Shown one piece after another: positions 9,790 to 19,116 of a DNA stretch of 64,000 bases. Positions within the stretch are counted from its first letter, which is position 1; the number at the start of each line of letters is the position of its first letter. The stretch comes from Photorhabdus luminescens subsp. luminescens (GTDB lineage Bacteria > Pseudomonadota > Gammaproteobacteria > Enterobacterales > Enterobacteriaceae), in the NCBI RefSeq assembly GCF_001083805.1, contig NZ_JXSK01000005.1, positions 62,001 to 126,000 of the forward strand, in the 5' to 3' direction. The notes under the pieces were generated by a model. It did no database searches. It saw only the letters and a list, made by a program, of their open reading frames with translations, and was not told the origin of the DNA. The position numbers and the translations under genes are program-made.

Positions 9790-10531
9790 AACAAGGATAG
9801 ATATCAAAACGGTGATTTTTTGTGGTGATAGCCGCTGATGCGGCGATTCCAGCTAAGGGTTCTGCATAATCAGGCCGTTTTACCACGACGCGGCGTTTTG
9901 CCAAAGCGCGTGCAGGGGATAGCAAATTATCGGCGTCTTCATCCGCGCCAACCAGAGATTGGAACACTCGCATCTCTTTTTTCACCAACGCGCTTTTCTG
10001 CTTATGTGGGTACATAGGATCAAGATAAACGACATCGGGCTGTGGCGTAATATCGGCCAGTGCTGTGATGCTGGAGGCATGGAGCAGTGTCATGCGTTCT
10101 TGCAACCAGCCGCCAATTTCTTCATCCTGATAACCCCGTTGCAGCCCGTCATCCAGCAATGCCGCGACCACTGGGTGGCGTTCCAACATTCTTACATGGC
10201 AACCCAGTGATGCCAGCACAAAGGCATCGCGCCCCAGGCCTGCGGTAGCATCCACGACTGTTGGCAGGTAATCTTTTTTGATCCCTACGGCTTTAGCGAC
10301 TGCTTCGCCGCGTCCGCCGCCAAAGCGGCGGCGATGTGCCATTGTGCCTGATATAAAATCGACATAGATGCCGCCTAGCTTTGGCTCATCCCGTTTACGA
10401 AGTTCAAGGCGTTGAGGGGTAAGGACCAACGCCATAATAGCGTTTTTGTCATGCGCCAACCCCCAGCGCTCCGCTAGTTGAGATAAGGCGCTGTTATCAG
10501 CGCCTTGTTCACAGATTAAACAGATTCCCAC
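9788..10531 (-). CDS. rsmJ: 16S rRNA (guanine1516-N2)-methyltransferase
   Basis: SAM-dependent methyltransferase that modifies G1516 in the 30S subunit (RsmJ/YhiQ, about 250 aa in E. coli; 247 aa here). Seen: the SAM-binding motif [20 protein letters not shown] near residue 95, the acidic loop [15 protein letters not shown], and the catalytic D-P-x-Y/F motif YLDPMYPHK that marks base N-methyltransferases. The start is GTG at 10531, six bases after the prlC stop, with the AAAGGG of the prlC end acting as ribosome site, so it is translationally linked to prlC as in E. coli. Confidence 0.95.
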   Translation of the reverse strand: MGICLICEQGADNSALSQLAERWGLAHDKNAIMALVLTPQRLELRKRDEPKLGGIYVDFISGTMAHRRRFGGGRGEAVAKAVGIKKDYLPTVVDATAGLGRDAFVLASLGCHVRMLERHPVVAALLDDGLQRGYQDEEIGGWLQERMTLLHASSITALADITPQPDVVYLDPMYPHKQKSALVKKEMRVFQSLVGADEDADNLLSPARALAKRRVVVKRPDYAEPLAGIAASAAITTKNHRFDIYPC

Positions 10532-10537
10532 CTTAAA

Positions 10538-12580
10538 TTACCCTTTAATACCGGCCTTGCGCAGCATTGCATCCAGTTTTGGTTCACGGCCACGGAAGCG
10601 TTTGAACAGCTCCATTGGCTCTTCGGAACCACCACGGGACAAAATGTTATCAAGGAAAGATTGCCCGGTTTCGCGGTTAAAAATACCTTCTTCCTCGAAA
10701 CGGGAGTAAGCATCGGCTGCCAACACATCAGCCCATAGATAACTATAATAACCCGCAGCATAACCACCAGAGAAGATGTGGGTGAATGAATGTGGGAAAC
10801 GGCCCCATTCAGGTGAAGGCACTACGGAGACCAATTTCTTCACTTCCTTTAAGGTCTTCATGGTTTGCGCGCCTTTCTTTGGATCGTAGTTAACATGCAG
10901 ACGGAAATCGAACTGACCAAACTCAAGCTGACGTAAGATCTTCATAGCAGCCTGATAGTTTTTCGCAGCTAACAGATTATCTAGCATGGCTTGTGGTAGA
11001 GGCTCTTGAGTTTCGTAGTGACCAGAGATAAATGCCAGCGCTTCTGGTTCCCAACACCAGTTCTCCATGAACTGGCTTGGCATTTCTACCGCATCCCACG
11101 GTACACCATTAGTACCAGAAACGCCGGCAGTTTCAATCTGGGTCAGCATCAGATGTAGACAGTGACCAAACTCGTGGAACAGCGTGTTGACTTCACTGTG
11201 GGTGAACAGCGCGGGTTTATCGCCAACAGGTTTATTGAAGTTGCAGTTCAGATAAGCGACAGGCTTTTGCAGTTCGCCGTTGGAACGACGCATTTTGCTG
11301 ATACACTCATCCATCCAAGCGCCGCCACGTTTATTCTCACGTGCGTACAGATCCATATAGAAGCTGCCGTGCAGCTCATTGGTGTCATCATACAGATCAA
11401 AGAAACGGACATCTGGATGCCAGGTTTCTACATCATGGCGCTCTTTGGCAGTAATACCATAGATACGGCGAATAACTTCGAATAGCCCTTCAACAGCCTT
11501 TTGTTCTGGGAAATAAGGACGTAATTGCTCATCATTGATAGAGAATTCGTACTGTTTTTGTTTTTCGCCATAATAAGTCATATCCCAGGCTTCCAGCTTA
11601 TGGGCGCAATGATGCCATTTGGCAAAGCTTTTTAATTCATCTACTTCTTCTTTTCCCTGTGGACGCGCGCGTTTTGTCAAATCATTCAGAAAATCCAACA
11701 CTTCCTTAGGGGTTTTTGCCATTTTGGTTGCAAGGGACTGTTCAGCATAATTTTTTAAACCAAGCAATTGAGCCTGTTCATGGCGCAGCGCGAGGGTTTC
11801 GGCTATCACTTCGCTGTTATCCCATTTACCTGCATTTGGGCCTTGATCGGATGCGCGGGTATTGTAGGCGTAATAAATTTCCCGACGCAGTTCACGGTTA
11901 TCTGCATAGGTGATAACCGGCTGGTAACTTGGCGCTTCTAGAGTCAGTAGCCAGCCTTTTTGTCCTTTAGCTTCTGCCTGGGCTTTAGCGGCGGCGATTG
12001 CGCTTTCAGGCAGGCCGGACAGATCTTTCACGTCAGTAATTAACTTAGTCCAGCCCATAGTGGCATCGAGCACATTATTGTTGAATTGCGAACTTAAATC
12101 TGACAAACGCGCACTGATCTCGCCATAGCGTTTCTGCTTCTCTTCAGGCAGACCAATACCTGATAGTTTAAAATCACGCAGTGCATTTTCGACAACTTTG
12201 CGTTGAGGCACAGAAAGCTTCTCAAACTCCGCGCTTTCACGTAGTGACTTATAGGCTTGATATAATCCCTTGTGCTGACCTAACCAGGTACTGAATTCGG
12301 ACAATAATGGCAAACTTTCTTCATAGACGGCGCGTAATTCTGGGCTGTTTCTGACCGAATTCAGATGATTGACGGGTGACCATGCACGAGACTGTTTATC
12401 TGCGGCTTCGGCCAGTGGTTGACACAGGTTATCCCAGGTAAAAACGGTATTCTCGGCCAAGATTTTTTCGACGGTTTGGCGATAATTGGCAATGACTTCT
12501 TTTACAGCCGGAACAACATGCTCTGGTTTAATAGAAGAAAATTTTGGTAAACCTGATGGAACGAGTAACGGATTAGTCAT
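10538..12580 (-). CDS. prlC: oligopeptidase A (M3 zinc metallopeptidase)
   Basis: Cytoplasmic zinc endopeptidase of the thimet/M3 family that degrades short peptides, including cleaved signal peptides; also called opdA. Seen: 680 aa, the same length as the E. coli enzyme. The zinc-binding HEFGHCLH lies near residue 470, followed about 25 residues later by the third ligand in a [11 protein letters not shown] context, and the C-terminal [22 protein letters not shown]-like substrate region is present. It is first in a two-gene unit with rsmJ. In E. coli this unit is heat-shock controlled; no sigma-32 promoter was convincingly seen here. Confidence 0.97.
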   Translation of the reverse strand: [680 protein letters not shown]

Positions 12581-12820
12581 ATAAAACGTCCTTTTTATGT
12601 GTGTTTGGATACATTGCTGAGCGGAGCAACCCTGTATCGTAATGGGTATCGGCTAATAAGATGTAGGTAAAATTCGACAAACTCAACGCGAATGTTGAGC
12701 TTATGAACAATAAAATTTAATGCTTTTTAGGAAATTGAGAATGATTTTAGCAAACGGATTTCAGAAGCCAGATAATATGCGCTATGATTAGCTTCTTTTC
12801 ATAATTCTTTGTATTTATAC

Positions 12821-12915
12821 GGAAGATCATCGTCCCCGGTGGGGCGGCTGGACTTCAAATCCAGATGAGGCCGCCAGCGGTCTCTGGCAGGTTCGACTCC
12901 TGTGATCTTCCGCCA
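12821..12915 (+). tRNA. selC: tRNA-Sec (selenocysteine, anticodon UCA)
   Basis: Ninety-five nucleotides including an encoded CCA, the size of E. coli selC. The acceptor stem GGAAGATC pairs with GATCTTCC in an unusually long 8-bp stem. The anticodon TCA sits at 12855-12857 and a long variable arm (GAGGCCGCCAGCGGTCTC) is present. The T-arm is GGTTCGACTCC. selC is a well-known integration hotspot, and the DNA to its right is accessory. Confidence 0.96.
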
Positions 12916-12921
12916 TTCAAA

Positions 12922-13137
12922 TCATCCTGCTATCTGGCGTTTTTGCTCACAAATTTTGATTTTAGCGGTGGAACGATATTGATTTTGCGAAACATCTTTA
13001 GAAGGTGCCTGTTGAAGTAATGAAGATGGAATGACCTCGCCGCTCCTTTGTGTGATACCTGCCTGAAACTGATGGAAATCGATTTTGATGCAGAAACGTC
13101 CAATCGGCGTTGGTTTGTTTTTAATCGTTATAATTAC
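12922..13137 (-). pseudogene. C-terminal coding scrap next to selC
   Basis: On the minus strand an open frame of 71 codons ends with TGA at 12922-12924 and reads like real protein in its middle (KPTPIGRFCIKIDFHQF, then SGEVIPSSLLQQAP). It has no ATG/GTG/TTG start before an upstream stop. I do not recognise the family. Position immediately after selC suggests a relic of an integrated element. It could equally be chance. The rest of 13138-13407 shows no gene. Confidence 0.25.
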
Positions 13138-13407
13138 TTAATGTGACTATTTACATGCTTTTTTATTAGGCGTAGTATCGGGGGGCTTGATGATTTTCTA
13201 TACGATAGTTATCCGGTGTGTGAGTCAATTTAGTCACTTACTCCTTGATTAAATCATGTTGTTTTGGGGAGGTTTCTCCATCTAATCAAAGTCAAGCAAA
13301 CTGATGAACTATCATTTTTAATCTATCCAATGTAAGGGGGCCGACAGTACTTAATTCGTTATAGAACAATCTTTTAGTTCCTTTAGCACTAACAAAGAGG
13401 AAAGACC

Positions 13408-14001
13408 ATGAAAAGTCGCAAGAGGTTATCGTTATTCACACTTTTACTATTTACTGCCAGCCCAATAGCGTTTGCGGTGCAGAACAATTGGCCCGGCACG
13501 AAAGTAAACCAACCCGCACCTAAAGTTAAAGGTATGTCTCCAATTCTGGCAAAGAATCTGGCTAACTTTGACGATCTTGATTTCAATGTCTATACAAACC
13601 AAAAATGGTGGGAGCTACATAAGAGCCATGCTATGGACATTATTGTTCACTATCCTGATGGTCATACTACCAAGGGCATTCAAAAGCACATTGACGATCT
13701 GAAGTATATGTGGACATTTGCCCCTGACAACCGAATCACAGAGCACCCGGTGCGGTTTGGTACAAATGATGGAGAATGGACTGCTGTAACGGGATTTACT
13801 GATGGAACATTTACGAAACCTATGGATCTGGGTGGTGGTAAGGTTATCAAACCTACAGGTAAGTCGTATCACCTCCCTATGGCAACGCTTGGGCACTGGA
13901 CCAAAGTCAAAGCTAAAGGATTTGAAGGCGTCGTTATGGATGAAGAATATCTGTTCTGGGATGAGGGCGAGCTTATGAAACAGATAGGTGTCAGTAATTG
14001 A
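13408..14001 (+). CDS. secreted SnoaL-like / ester cyclase family protein
   Basis: Protein of 197 aa with a Sec signal peptide: MKSRKRLSLFTLLLFTASP, then a probable cleavage after AFA near residue 23. The mature part looks like the NTF2-fold SnoaL-like ester cyclase family: HPDGHTTKGI-type and WTFAPDNRITEHPVRFGTNDGEWTA segments, then GFTDGTFTKPM and a C-terminal DEEYLFWDEGELMKQIG (family members share the fold, not one reaction). GAGGAAA precedes the ATG. Expected location is the periplasm. It stands alone between selC and the broken helicase. A GC content higher than the flanking DNA hints at a separate origin. The precise activity cannot be assigned. Confidence 0.65.
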   Translation: MKSRKRLSLFTLLLFTASPIAFAVQNNWPGTKVNQPAPKVKGMSPILAKNLANFDDLDFNVYTNQKWWELHKSHAMDIIVHYPDGHTTKGIQKHIDDLKYMWTFAPDNRITEHPVRFGTNDGEWTAVTGFTDGTFTKPMDLGGGKVIKPTGKSYHLPMATLGHWTKVKAKGFEGVVMDEEYLFWDEGELMKQIGVSN

Positions 14002-14015
14002 TTCAACAATTTAAT

Positions 14016-14041
14016 ACGGACTTACCTAAGGGCGAGTCCGT
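14016..14041 (+). terminator. possible terminator after the SnoaL-like gene
   Basis: ACGGACT...AGTCCGT inverted repeat with a 12-nt loop 15 bp after the stop codon, but no T-run follows. The remaining 14042-14621 is AT-rich (above roughly 70 % by eye) with no recognisable gene. Confidence 0.35.
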
Positions 14042-14621
14042 AAGATGCCATGAACTCACAAAGACACTGTTAACAACACATCCCAAATCCAAAACGGTGC
14101 TAGCCGTTCAAGTCCTCTGAGAGGACTGCTTCCTTTTCCAGAGATCCTGTGTATAGGAATGTGTATAAAACCTATTGATACATATAAAAATTATTAAAAA
14201 TCAATATATTATATTAAATTTATGACTCATCGGATCGCTATTTTTAATTATGGGTAAATCTTATAGAATGTATGAAGATATAGCATCATCATAGTCATTT
14301 CTTTACTTGATAAAATTATTAATAAAAATTAAATACTGTAATATATTATTAGGTTTTCATTAGAACAGATAACGTAAATAAAATAATTAGCAACGAGAGT
14401 GTAAATCAATTTATTGATCTAAAATACGTGCTATTGGTCACGATATGTCGATTATTTTATATGGATATGAGTTTAATGTTGGTTATATTGAGATATAATT
14501 ATTATGTGATTCATGGAATAGACGACTATTCTCTTTATGAATGCAGAGAGATATTGCAGTGATATGCAAGTAAATCATTTTAATATTTATGGCGATAATT
14601 GTTGGAATAAGGGAAATATGT

Positions 14622-15032
14622 ATGACTTATTTTTTTGATACAGCAGTTAATATTGAGGGAAATAAGAAATTAAGAACGCCTCAAATTGAGGCATACATCA
14701 AGATTAGAGACTATTTTAGTCAACCAGATAATAAAGAAGCATTAGTAGTACTACCTACAGGTACAGGGAAGAGTGGTTTGATTTCTATTGCGCCATATGG
14801 CGTATCAAATAAAAGAGTTCTCATTATAACCCCTGGACTTGTTACTAAAGATAGTATACGAAAAACGCAAGAGGTTTTAGAGGACAATTTTTGGGTGAAT
14901 TGTGATGTTATATTTAATAGTAAATTATCCAAGATATACGGGACGGTTAAGGATCGGGATAATAAAACATTGCTAAAATCAATAGATGCAATAGCGGGGA
15001 TACTTGAAGAAGTTAAGAGGATGATACGATGA
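14622..15032 (+). pseudogene. DEAD/DEAH (type III restriction-like) helicase with the motor core deleted
   Basis: N-terminus of a superfamily 2 helicase of the ResIII type. Seen: a Q-motif-like LRTPQIEAYIKIRDYF, Walker A LPTGTGKSG, and motif Ia region RVLIITPGLVTKDSIR. The sequence then jumps after NCDVIFNSKLSKIYGTVKDR to a short helical tail ending at residue 136. Walker B (DEAH), motif III and the whole second RecA domain are missing, although such proteins are normally several hundred residues long. The frame itself is open, so this looks like an in-frame internal deletion rather than a frameshift. The ATG at 14622 is the likely start (MTYFFDTAV); the frame is open to 14589. It overlaps the next gene by ATGA. 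Helicase activity is not expected. Confidence 0.6.
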
Positions 15033-15454
15033 TCGACTCATTAAAAGTAAACGAGATTATAGAAAGAATGGTAGCCTTTTGTTTGGTGAGAGGTGTTCAA
15101 CCCGATGAGCTCATAACTGCTATTTTTGAGAGTGAATACGATAGTATTGAAACCATAAAGAAATCTAATGATATCCATATGATTATCACCTATAAAGAAA
15201 ATATAGATAACGAAGTGAATATTATTAAAATGAAATATGTATATAAAGAAAATAAACAATTACAGAAAGTAGAGCAAAAGATAAATGCGGGGGCTTATAA
15301 AGTTCAATGGGATAGAGCTGAGAAATTAGATTCTATTATTAATGAACTTATAGAGGTTATTGGAGCAGATAACAGAATTTTAGCAGATATTAAGGAAAAG
15401 ATTCCGGCTGAGTTTCGAAGTGTTGTTTACCCTAAGCTAAAACTTGTTTGCTAA
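15029..15454 (+). CDS. hypothetical protein coupled to the truncated helicase
   Basis: A 141-aa soluble, strongly charged, mainly helical protein that I do not recognise. Its ATG overlaps the stop of the helicase remnant (ATGA), so it was evidently the next gene of the same operon and is translated by coupling. Lys/Glu-rich stretches (YVYKENKQLQKVEQKINAG) and a C-terminal AEFRSVVYPKLKLVC are visible; there is no membrane segment and no signal peptide. By position it may be a partner subunit of a former helicase-based defence system, but the sequence itself gives no functional motif. A good terminator follows 10 bp after the stop. Confidence 0.55.
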   Translation: MIDSLKVNEIIERMVAFCLVRGVQPDELITAIFESEYDSIETIKKSNDIHMIITYKENIDNEVNIIKMKYVYKENKQLQKVEQKINAGAYKVQWDRAEKLDSIINELIEVIGADNRILADIKEKIPAEFRSVVYPKLKLVC

Positions 15455-15464
15455 ATATGCACTG

Positions 15465-15490
15465 ATAAGGAGGAAAACCCTCCTTATTTT
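15465..15490 (+). terminator. terminator after the helicase-partner gene
   Basis: ATAAGGAGG-AAAAC-CCTCCTTAT hairpin followed by TTTAT; nine perfect base pairs. Confidence 0.75.
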
Positions 15491-15500
15491 ATAGACAAGA

Positions 15501-15704
15501 TTGTCGATATTTATTCAAACATTAAATGATAATTCAGTTAGTCCAGGTTCAGCGATAAAAATGGAAGAGCAATTAAAGAAAGATAATATTACCTTTTATC
15601 AATACCCAGGTCTAAGTCATGGATTTAGAAATAGTGAAGGTATTTTACAAATTACTCCTATTGTTGAGGATATAAAGAATTGGTTATCTAGGGATTATGG
15701 ATAA
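15501..15704 (+). pseudogene. 3' fragment of an alpha/beta hydrolase
   Basis: A 67-codon frame with only a TTG start and no ribosome site. It reads as the C-terminal end of an alpha/beta-hydrolase of the acetyl-esterase / dipeptidyl-peptidase type: NSVSPGSAIKMEEQLKKDN followed by FYQYPGLSHGF, where the HGF histidine is the last residue of the catalytic triad. Nucleophile and oxyanion regions are absent, so it is a truncated relic. It ends about 75 bp before a strong terminator, suggesting the original 3' end is preserved. Confidence 0.6.
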
Positions 15705-15777
15705 AAGTCTGTTATCTAAAATAGTATTAATTCGTCGATTTTTCCATAGTGGAAAGTGATATTAAGTTTGGCAATAG

Positions 15778-15813
15778 AACGTGGTATAGTCAAAATTGAC
15801 ACCACGTTTTTTT
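15778..15813 (+). terminator. terminator after the hydrolase fragment
   Basis: AACGTGGT...ACCACGTT outer stem with an inner GTCAA/TTGAC stem, followed by seven T residues. The following 15814-16508 is about 700 bp of AT-rich DNA with no gene; only a weak ATCCTGT/ACAGGAT hairpin at 16183-16202 stands out. Confidence 0.8.
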
Positions 15814-16508
15814 AGTATTATTTCCGCATAGTAACTGTTGTTAATTCCATATCTCATTTGGCAATAAAAAATATATAAATAACAAATTGATGATTAATTA
15901 TTTGTAATAAATTTAATAATATAATTGCTTGGGATTTATTTTATATTCTTGTTGTTATAATGAGTGAATGAGATGTAATTATAAAATTTACTATAAATCA
16001 TCACTTGATTAATATATCGCTTGTTATTTCCATAGAATATAGTATTAAAATGTTATGAATTATTTATTGTTTCTGAGATGATGTTCTCGATTTTACCTTT
16101 TGTGGCATAGAGGGAAATAGCTATTTATTTCTCATTATCGTTTATCGCTGTCATTATATTCGCTAGAAAAAATTACTGAAATATCCTGTTCAATGACAGG
16201 ATGTAATATCTTTTTTAGTTTTTATTGGGTAATAAAATATTGATTTTAAATTAATTAAATTTATTTTTTTATTTTATTGACAATACATTAATGGCATCTA
16301 TAGTTATATGTATTAGATAAAGCGTCAATATGGCATAAAAAATGCTGTATATGTTATCTAAGTGCTGGATAAATTCCTGATAAACACCTTGTTTTCTAGT
16401 GAAAATGGTTACAATTTCATATGGGCAAGATAAATAGCTTATTGTACGTATTCTTGAGTGATATAAGTTATTTATCAATTAGTTAGATTAAACTTTGGAG
16501 TTTATATT

Positions 16509-16811
16509 ATGATTATTAAGAAAGACATTCTGCTACATGAAGATCTGATTGTAGATGATGAGCTTAAAGTGGGTAAGGTAGAGAAAGTCAATATTGATAT
16601 TCTGTCACCCAGTTCAGTTATCGTTAGTCTGAATATTTTAGGCGTGGTTGATGATTTTCATCTATTACTAGTTGATGATAAAGATAAAGACAAGATTGTG
16701 CTGCTCTATCTTTCTCTGTTACGTGTTCTTCATGAAAAATTAGATGTAAAAGTAAAAGTCGCAAAAAGTAATCTTACTAAGATGAAATATATAGTAGGTG
16801 TTGAAATTTAA
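16509..16811 (+). CDS. hypothetical protein, 100 aa
   Basis: Small acidic/hydrophobic protein that I do not recognise. The start is supported by GGAG at 16497-16500, eight bases before the ATG. The middle contains a beta-like hydrophobic block (SSVIVSLNILGVVDDFHLLLVDD), a DDKDKDKIV acidic turn, and a C-terminal KVKVAKSNLTKMKYIVGVEI. There is no signal peptide and no clear membrane helix. It is isolated by AT-rich flanks of several hundred bases. Notably, its 3' flank carries the same TTTTCTATTAAAT...AGGCAGAA/TTCTGCCT terminator module found after every serine hydrolase of the tandem array downstream, which ties it to that locus. Confidence 0.5.
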   Translation: MIIKKDILLHEDLIVDDELKVGKVEKVNIDILSPSSVIVSLNILGVVDDFHLLLVDDKDKDKIVLLYLSLLRVLHEKLDVKVKVAKSNLTKMKYIVGVEI

Positions 16812-17006
16812 GAAGTATTTGTTAAATGTCTAAATGAGTGCGTGAATTAAAAAATTTTTATAATAACTGGATTTGACTTAAGTAATATAATCAGTTATCA
16901 AATGTCGTATTATTGCTGATTGAAATTAGATGTAATATTTCTTTTTGTAATGAAACTGATTTTATTCAAATCCTAAATGTATTTTCTATTAAATACACTT
17001 AACTAC

Positions 17007-17038
17007 AGGCAGAATGGTAATATTACTGTTCTGCCTTT
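17007..17038 (+). terminator. array-type terminator behind the 100-aa gene
   Basis: AGGCAGAA pairs with TTCTGCCT, followed by TTGTC. It is the first of nine copies of this hairpin in the region, preceded by the same TTTTCTATTAAAT block. The remainder of 16812-17579 is AT-rich and holds no gene I can support; an AGGAGACGAC at 17570-17579 is the ribosome site of the next gene. Confidence 0.65.
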
Positions 17039-17579
17039 GTCTATTATTGGGTTGGCATTATTATAGAATTAAAAAAACGATGTTATTATAAATGAATTTT
17101 TATTTATTCATCTGTGTTAATATTTATAAGTTAATAATGATATAGCAAACAGTCACATTAACTCTATTTTACAGTCCTTAAATTTAATTCCTTTACAAAT
17201 TTAAATGTCCATATATTATTGCTCGCAGACAAGTTTATATTCTCATTTTAGCGTTATAAAATTACAGTGAAACTATCAGGTTGTTTTGTGTATTATTACC
17301 TTGGTTGAACGTTTTATAACGGGAAAATAAATTTTTTGACAGTTTTTACTGTTTTAAATAACCAATATGATGATTTATTGTTGGATTTATTAGATCTAAA
17401 AAAATTATAGTTAATTTGATTTCTTTAACTGAAAGAGATGTAAATCCATAATATTATGTATGATGACATATTTAAATTGAATTTTTCCTAAGAGGTTTAT
17501 ATTGATGGAAACAGGGTCGCAATTAATACAGTTGTTATAGTTTTAAAGCGACATAATATTTAAAATATCAGGAGACGAC

Positions 17580-18680
17580 ATGCTTGATTCAAATGTAACA
17601 GATAGTAATTGTAAGGTTTCTTCCCCCGTTTGTTCTTTTAATGAATGGGACCCACTTGAGGAGGTTATTGTCGGTGTAGTTGATGGCGCCAGATTTCCCG
17701 GTTGGCATATGGCGATAGAGCCGATACTACCATCGAATCAAATTGAAAATTTTCATCGGTATGCAGGTCGGTCATTTCCGCAAGAACAAATTGATGCAGC
17801 ATCTAGAGAATTAGAAGAGTTTGTCCATATTCTTAGAGGTGAAGGTGTGACAGTACGTCGCCCAGATCCGCAAGACCAATCTCAGGTATTTGGCGCGCCA
17901 GGCTGGAGTAGTACAGGGTTTTATTGTGCAATGCCTCGCGATGTGCTGTTAGTTATTGGAAATGATATTATTGAATGCCCGCTAGCATGGCGTTCCCGTT
18001 ATTTTGAGACGGCGGCATATAAGACTTTACTTAAAGATTACTTTAAGAAAGGTGCAAAATGGAGCGCCGGGCCAAAGCCACAGTTGATCGAGGAACAATA
18101 TAATTTCGAATGGCATCAGCCTAATGGCAGGGAGCGTGTTCCCCTTGCTATAACTGAGTTTGAACCGACTTTTGATGCTGCGGATTTTATCCGATGTGGG
18201 CGAGACATCATTGCTCAAAAGAGCCATGTCACAAATGAATTTGGTATTGAATGGCTTCGTCGTCATATAGGTGATGAATATCGTATTCATGTTTTTGAAT
18301 TTAACGATGATAACCCTATGCACATTGATGCCACCTTTGTTCCTATGGCGCCAGGAAAATTGTTGATTAACCCAGAAAAGGTGTTAAAAGTTCCTGAACT
18401 GTTTAGGAAATGGGATGTATTACATGCGCCTCATCCGGTTATTCCTGATGATCATCCTCTGTATACGACCAGTAAATGGATCAACATGAATATTCTGATG
18501 TTGGATGAGCAGCGGGTGATTGTTGAAAGGCAGGATGAGCCAATGATCGCTGCAATGAAACGCTGGGGCTTCACGCCGATTCCATGTAATTTCAGGAATT
18601 TTAATACGTTCGGCGGTTCCTTCCATTGTGCGACCGTGGATGTAAGACGGCGCGGAACTTTACAGTCTTATCTTGACTAG
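17580..18680 (+). CDS. glycine amidinotransferase (L-arginine:glycine amidinotransferase type)
   Basis: Transfers the amidino group of arginine to an amine acceptor (glycine in the vertebrate enzyme, giving guanidinoacetate and ornithine) through a covalent amidino-cysteine. Seen: 366 aa with the complete family core. The catalytic triad by comparison with the animal enzyme is Asp199 (FDAADFIRCGRDI), His248 (NPMHIDATF) and Cys350 (GGSFHCATVDVRRRG). The N-terminus is SFNEWDPLEEVIVG and the C-terminus RRGTLQSYLD closely resembles eukaryotic AGAT. No signal peptide, so cytosolic. AGGAGACGAC gives a strong ribosome site. A 58-aa ORF follows 6 bp later, and the eight serine hydrolases lie beyond. 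Bacterial homologues occur in natural-product pathways such as cylindrospermopsin (CyrA), so the acceptor need not be glycine. Confidence 0.92.
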   Translation: MLDSNVTDSNCKVSSPVCSFNEWDPLEEVIVGVVDGARFPGWHMAIEPILPSNQIENFHRYAGRSFPQEQIDAASRELEEFVHILRGEGVTVRRPDPQDQSQVFGAPGWSSTGFYCAMPRDVLLVIGNDIIECPLAWRSRYFETAAYKTLLKDYFKKGAKWSAGPKPQLIEEQYNFEWHQPNGRERVPLAITEFEPTFDAADFIRCGRDIIAQKSHVTNEFGIEWLRRHIGDEYRIHVFEFNDDNPMHIDATFVPMAPGKLLINPEKVLKVPELFRKWDVLHAPHPVIPDDHPLYTTSKWINMNILMLDEQRVIVERQDEPMIAAMKRWGFTPIPCNFRNFNTFGGSFHCATVDVRRRGTLQSYLD

Positions 18681-18686
18681 GAAATA

Positions 18687-18863
18687 ATGATGGCTATCTG
18701 GAGATATTCCCTTTGGGATGCAGTCATGTTTGCATTAAATATCTTGTATATGGTAGCCACTTTTATGCGAGTCGTGTATTGGGATACAAAAGTGATTATA
18801 GAATTGAAAGCTCTCCCAATATTTGACCATACTAAATATGCCTCTACATTTATATACGACTGA
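18687..18863 (+). CDS. small ORF (58 aa) directly behind the amidinotransferase
   Basis: Seen: ATGATG at 18687 preceded by AGGAAA, 6 bp after the amidinotransferase stop, and an uninterrupted 58-codon frame to TGA at 18861-18863. The product has a hydrophobic stretch (DAVMFALNILYMVATFM, residues about 11-27) that could be one transmembrane helix, then WDTKVIIELKALPIFDHTKYA. I do not recognise the family. Spacing and ribosome site argue that it is translated with the amidinotransferase. It could also be the start of a decayed longer gene. A long stem-loop follows 23 bp after the stop. Confidence 0.5.
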   Translation: MMAIWRYSLWDAVMFALNILYMVATFMRVVYWDTKVIIELKALPIFDHTKYASTFIYD

Positions 18864-18886
18864 TGTAAATGTTAGAGATGAATATC

Positions 18887-18942
18887 CGCATGCACACAGT
18901 CACTTTTAGGTTAAGATTAATTGCAGTGTGTGCATGCGTTTT
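18887..18942 (+). terminator. stem-loop terminator of the amidinotransferase unit
   Basis: CGCATGCACAC at 18887-18897 pairs perfectly with GTGTGCATGCG at 18928-18938 around a 30-nt loop, followed by TTTT. It closes the amidinotransferase/small-ORF unit before the hydrolase array. Confidence 0.6.
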
Positions 18943-19116
18943 GCTTGTATTTCTCCCCCGCTTCTCCATCATTTCTATGATTATGAATAGTAACAGGCTG
19001 TTTAATTCTAGATTTAAGTATGAGTTCTGAAATAATTGCTGGTAGCGAATCACTGCTAGCATGAGTTTATCTATTCCGATGAGTAACCGTAGTTACTTTC
19101 TGTTTCTCTTTATATA

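Noticed and set aside
16269-16478. 69-aa open frame on the minus strand
   Set aside because: AT-rich noncoding sequence, no ribosome site, no recognisable composition.
17161-17230. possible small RNA near 17200
   Set aside because: No stable stem, terminator or promoter pattern was found; only AT-rich sequence.
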